DNA from: Dryococelus australis
Taxonomy: Eukaryota > Arthropoda > Insecta > Phasmatodea > Phasmatidae
Direction of reading: 5' to 3'
Assembly (NCBI GenBank): GCA_029891345.1
Contig: CM057009.1
Span: 312,716,184-312,780,183 of the forward strand
Length of the DNA: 64,000 nt
A model generated the notes under the pieces. That model was not told the DNA's origin and made no database searches. It saw only the letters and a list, made by a program, of their open reading frames with translations. The position numbers and the translations under genes are program-made. Shown piece by piece: positions 63,086-64,000 of the stretch; within the stretch, counting starts at the first letter, position 1; each line of letters begins with the position of its first letter.

Positions 63086-64000
63086 ACCTTATTCAGGTCG
63101 GCATGCTGACAAAGACTCGCGAGAGCGGTGTTGCTTTTCATTATATAGTGAAAATTGCAGCTTGGTGGCCGCCACAAGGGAGCAGGGGAAACTAGCCTCA
63201 TATCACAGAGGTTGTTTAAAACAGGGCAGTGGGCTGTGCTACACATTTCTTATCTCCCTGTCTGGAGGCTAGGAGAATGTTCACATATGTAGTTATAGCC
63301 TCTCCCCAAGGCTCGGGCAGCAGTGACAACATCGGCCACAGGGTGCTGCTCTCTTTCAGCATCCCTGCAAACTAGCTTTGACTGCAGTGGTGGCAACCGC
63401 ACATTCGTTTATGAGTGGGCAGTACAATTTCCATTTAATATCAGCGTGTCTGTAGTTATCCGTAGTGCATGGATCAATCCTGTAGCCACGAGATTCATTG
63501 TCTGCCGGCATGCCACTTGCTCCGAACCACTATCATTGCTTGATGACGGGGCAAAGTCTTAGAGTAAAGCGCGCATGCTCGCTGCGCAGTAGTGGCATGC
63601 ATCAATCGCCCACCCCTGAAGCGACGTAGACCAGTCTTCAAGAATGGGAAACTTCTGCTTTAAGTAAGGGAGGTCTACCCCTCAAGTCTTCTTTTGTCTT
63701 TATTCTTTGGTTGCGGCTCTGGACTCACGCCTCTTCTGTGCGCACGTGGCCAGTTGAGTTGCGAAACCTGTTATCTGGTCGTGCGTGGCAGCTGTTCAGT
63801 GTCTACGGGTTAATGGCCCTCCCCCTCTTCCCTTCCGCTGTATGCCTGGGGTGACAGCGCGTCACCTCGTCTTGGCGAGTAGGCTCTTCCTTCGCTTCCC
63901 AGCGGGCAGGAAAGAATGAGGCAGGGAAATATGGGAGCAGGTCACTTAACTCTAGCCTTCCTGGTTCGAAAGCCAGGTCACAAACAGGAAAGCTGTGTTG
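63086..64000. other. GC-richer DNA at the right edge
   Basis: No gene supported. At 63960-63975 a GGTTCGAAAGCC string resembles the B box of a tRNA or tRNA-derived SINE promoter, but no matching A box or cloverleaf is evident in the bases available. Confidence 0.35.

Noticed and set aside
63940-63990. Possible tRNA gene at the right edge
   Set aside because: Only a B-box-like GGTTCGAAAGCC string is present; no cloverleaf can be folded from the visible bases.

Overview
This window reads as AT-rich nuclear DNA from an arthropod with a large, repeat-laden genome, most likely an insect. The reasons are: no dense gene packing, spliced exons with GT/AG signals, abundant microsatellites, and decayed copies of gypsy-like, hAT-like and other mobile elements of the kinds common in insect genomes. 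I cannot name the species. No prokaryotic operons, CRISPR arrays, rRNA genes or convincing tRNA genes were seen.

Only one host protein-coding gene has real support. Two exons on the minus strand (42161-42318 and 5201-5744) have good splice sites, join in phase 0 and encode a Pro/Gln/His-rich low-complexity segment. It resembles the C-terminal half of an ataxin-2-type RNA-binding protein, a family call that is probable but not certain. The roughly 36.4 kb between them would be one giant intron, and almost everything recognisable in it is mobile-element debris. The first exons of the gene lie beyond the right edge. The 3' end is either just after 5181 by read-through into a stop, or in a further exon I could not see.

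Layout. 1-5200: AT-rich sequence, a 155-aa orphan ORF, two hAT-like element ends and an inverted-repeat element (3210-3721). 5201-5744: exon. 5745-42160: intron holding a pair of ~440-bp direct repeats (6856-7276 and 12260-12711, possibly LTRs), one copy of an unclassified ~1.5-kb repeat (9443-11004), a PHD-finger ORF (11758-12138), a decayed hAT/ZBED-like transposase (20460-22360, minus), a BED-like fragment (25568-25786), a degenerate acidic ORF cluster (28528-29373), a 19-bp minisatellite (29950-30158), a decayed CXC-domain transposon-associated gene (31080-33032, minus), a pol-deleted gypsy-like copy (35737-38722, plus) and a decayed ~100/200-bp tandem array (39877-40480). 42161-42318: exon. 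44105-51880: a second, pol-containing copy of the same gypsy-like family on the minus strand. It is interrupted by a 1689-bp hAT-like non-autonomous transposon (49389-51077) with a perfect 8-bp target duplication, which itself carries a smaller inverted-repeat element. 51881-56600: AT-rich DNA with long (TA)n tracts. 56600-58660: a probable LTR promoter and gag-like remnant. 59149-60590: the second, inverted copy of the ~1.5-kb repeat. 60600-64000: GC-richer repeat-derived sequence.

I found no intact novel gene system. The most informative signals are the datable three-level nesting of mobile elements, a PHD-like zinc finger at the head of a gypsy-type Gag, and an unclassified ~1.5-kb repeat family seen twice in the window. 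All comparisons were made by eye; family names rest on remembered motifs, not on database searches.
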